This document shows positions 63,590 through 64,000 of a DNA stretch of 64,000 bases, piece after piece. Under the pieces are notes generated by a model. It did no database searches, had not been told where the DNA came from, and worked only from the letters and a program-made list of their open reading frames with translations. Positions within the stretch are counted from its first letter, which is position 1. Every line of letters begins with the position of its first letter. The DNA lies in assembly GCF_900114655.1 (NCBI RefSeq), contig NZ_FOTT01000012.1, positions 18,650 to 82,649 on the forward strand. The letters run 5' to 3'. The translations under genes were made by a program, and so were the position numbers. Source of the stretch: Candidatus Frackibacter sp. WG13 (GTDB lineage: Bacteria > Bacillota > Halanaerobiia > Halobacteroidales > Acetohalobiaceae).

Positions 63590-64000
63590 GTTGACAGTTG
63601 ATAGTGAAGCCCAGAAAAGAGATTCCGAATTAGAAGCAGAGTTTATCGTAGGCTTGCAACCAGCCTTGGTTTTAGGCTGGGTGAGACAGTTAAAACCTTT
63701 AAGGTCTGAATTTTTTAGATACATAACTTGTACAGATAAGGCATAAGTTAAAGATAAGAAAACTGAATTATAAGCAGGAGAATAAGAAAATTTATCTAAA
63801 TTAATATATAGAGGAGAATAATAATTCTGAGGCAAAATTATTGGTGTATAAATATACGGACCTTAACAAATCCTATAATAACAGTAGTTAATACTAGGTG
63901 CTAATCCGCGGCATTTTATTAAAAACAAGCCCAAATGTATAGATATACGACCTAAAATCGGTGACTTTCTTTCTAAGAAAATGCTGATGAGCCTTGATAT
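63590..64000. other. Unassigned non-coding region at the window end
   Basis: No convincing gene is found on either strand. It contains a CCAGCC...GGCTGG hairpin (63660-63680), a GAGGAG with no ATG at a useful distance (63811-63816) and two copies of a TGTATArATATACG motif. It may be the edge of a mobile element, an RNA leader or a long 5' region of a gene beyond the window. Confidence 0.5.
63845..63953. repeat. Direct repeat pair, TGTATArATATACG(G)ACCT
   Basis: The motif occurs at 63845-63863 and again at 63936-63953, differing by one substitution and one indel. Each copy is itself an imperfect palindrome (TGTATA/TATACG). The copies start 91 bases apart. Confidence 0.65.

Noticed and set aside
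63587..63835. Minus-strand frame of 82 codons
   Set aside because: It starts with TTG, lacks a ribosome site, and its composition does not resemble a protein family; it runs over hairpins and the ilvE terminator flank.
63827..63904. Short CTG-started frame after GAGGAG
   Set aside because: About 25 codons, non-standard start, no conserved features.
63984..63991. CTGATGAG, the hammerhead ribozyme core
   Set aside because: The window ends before the needed GAAA and closing stems; an 8-base match alone is expected by chance.

Overview
The window is low-GC Firmicute DNA (about one third G+C by eye). Almost every gene is on the + strand with a strong GGAGG-type ribosome binding site. Sporulation genes (spoVS, spmA, spmB, spoIIP, spoIVA, a SleB-type hydrolase) sit beside an ExbB/ExbD/TonB system and an SLH-coiled-coil envelope protein. 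An anaerobic, spore-forming but diderm Firmicute fits best, most likely a member of the Halanaerobiales (Halobacteroidaceae-like). That placement is inferred from gene content, not from a marker-gene search.

Layout. 1-1.2 kb: end of a three-gene SMC/Rad50-like ATPase set. 1.3-4.8 kb: rny, an unknown gene, ymdB and spoVS. 4.9-8.3 kb: spmAB, a PHP phosphoesterase and the PrsA lipoprotein. 8.4-13.2 kb: exbB-exbD-tonB, a secreted cohesin-like protein and an SLH protein. 13.3-14.3 kb: ndk and a SleB-like hydrolase. 14.5-21.2 kb: a compact histidine operon hisZ-G-D-B-H-A-F-IE with a clear promoter and terminator. 21.3-25.6 kb: a TSUP permease, a LysM protein and pta-ackA. 25.8-35.3 kb: yceD-rpmF, then the FapR-controlled fatty-acid operon fapR-plsX-fabH-fabK-fabD-fabG-acpP, a second FabK-like gene, fabF and rnc. 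35.3-37.2 kb: a flavoprotein and an unknown membrane-anchored protein.

37.2-44.3 kb: an aromatic amino-acid operon (HutP-family regulator, aroH, hisC, aroF, tyrA, aroA) followed by cmk-plsC. Its leader holds three UAG triplets at an exact 8-nt period and a terminator directly upstream of the HutP-family gene. I regard this as the best candidate for an undescribed regulatory system here. 44.4-48.5 kb: a LytS/LytR two-component system with a CstA-type (probably pyruvate) transporter. 48.7-50.8 kb: an IspH-ribosomal-S1 fusion that probably starts at CTG. 51-55.3 kb: a sporulation-linked membrane cluster (DUF1614, SpoIIP, YIEGIA, its 'capping' partner, two DUF3189 proteins) interrupted by a probable IS200/IS605-derived MITE. 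55.4-62.5 kb: a DUF512 radical-SAM-like protein, der, plsY, gpsA, a lone minus-strand small gene, spoIVA and an HU gene. 62.7-63.5 kb: ilvE. The last 0.4 kb has no supportable gene.

No tRNA, rRNA or CRISPR array was recognised. Start codons were re-chosen in many genes where a good ribosome binding site lies inside the longest open frame; the entries say where.
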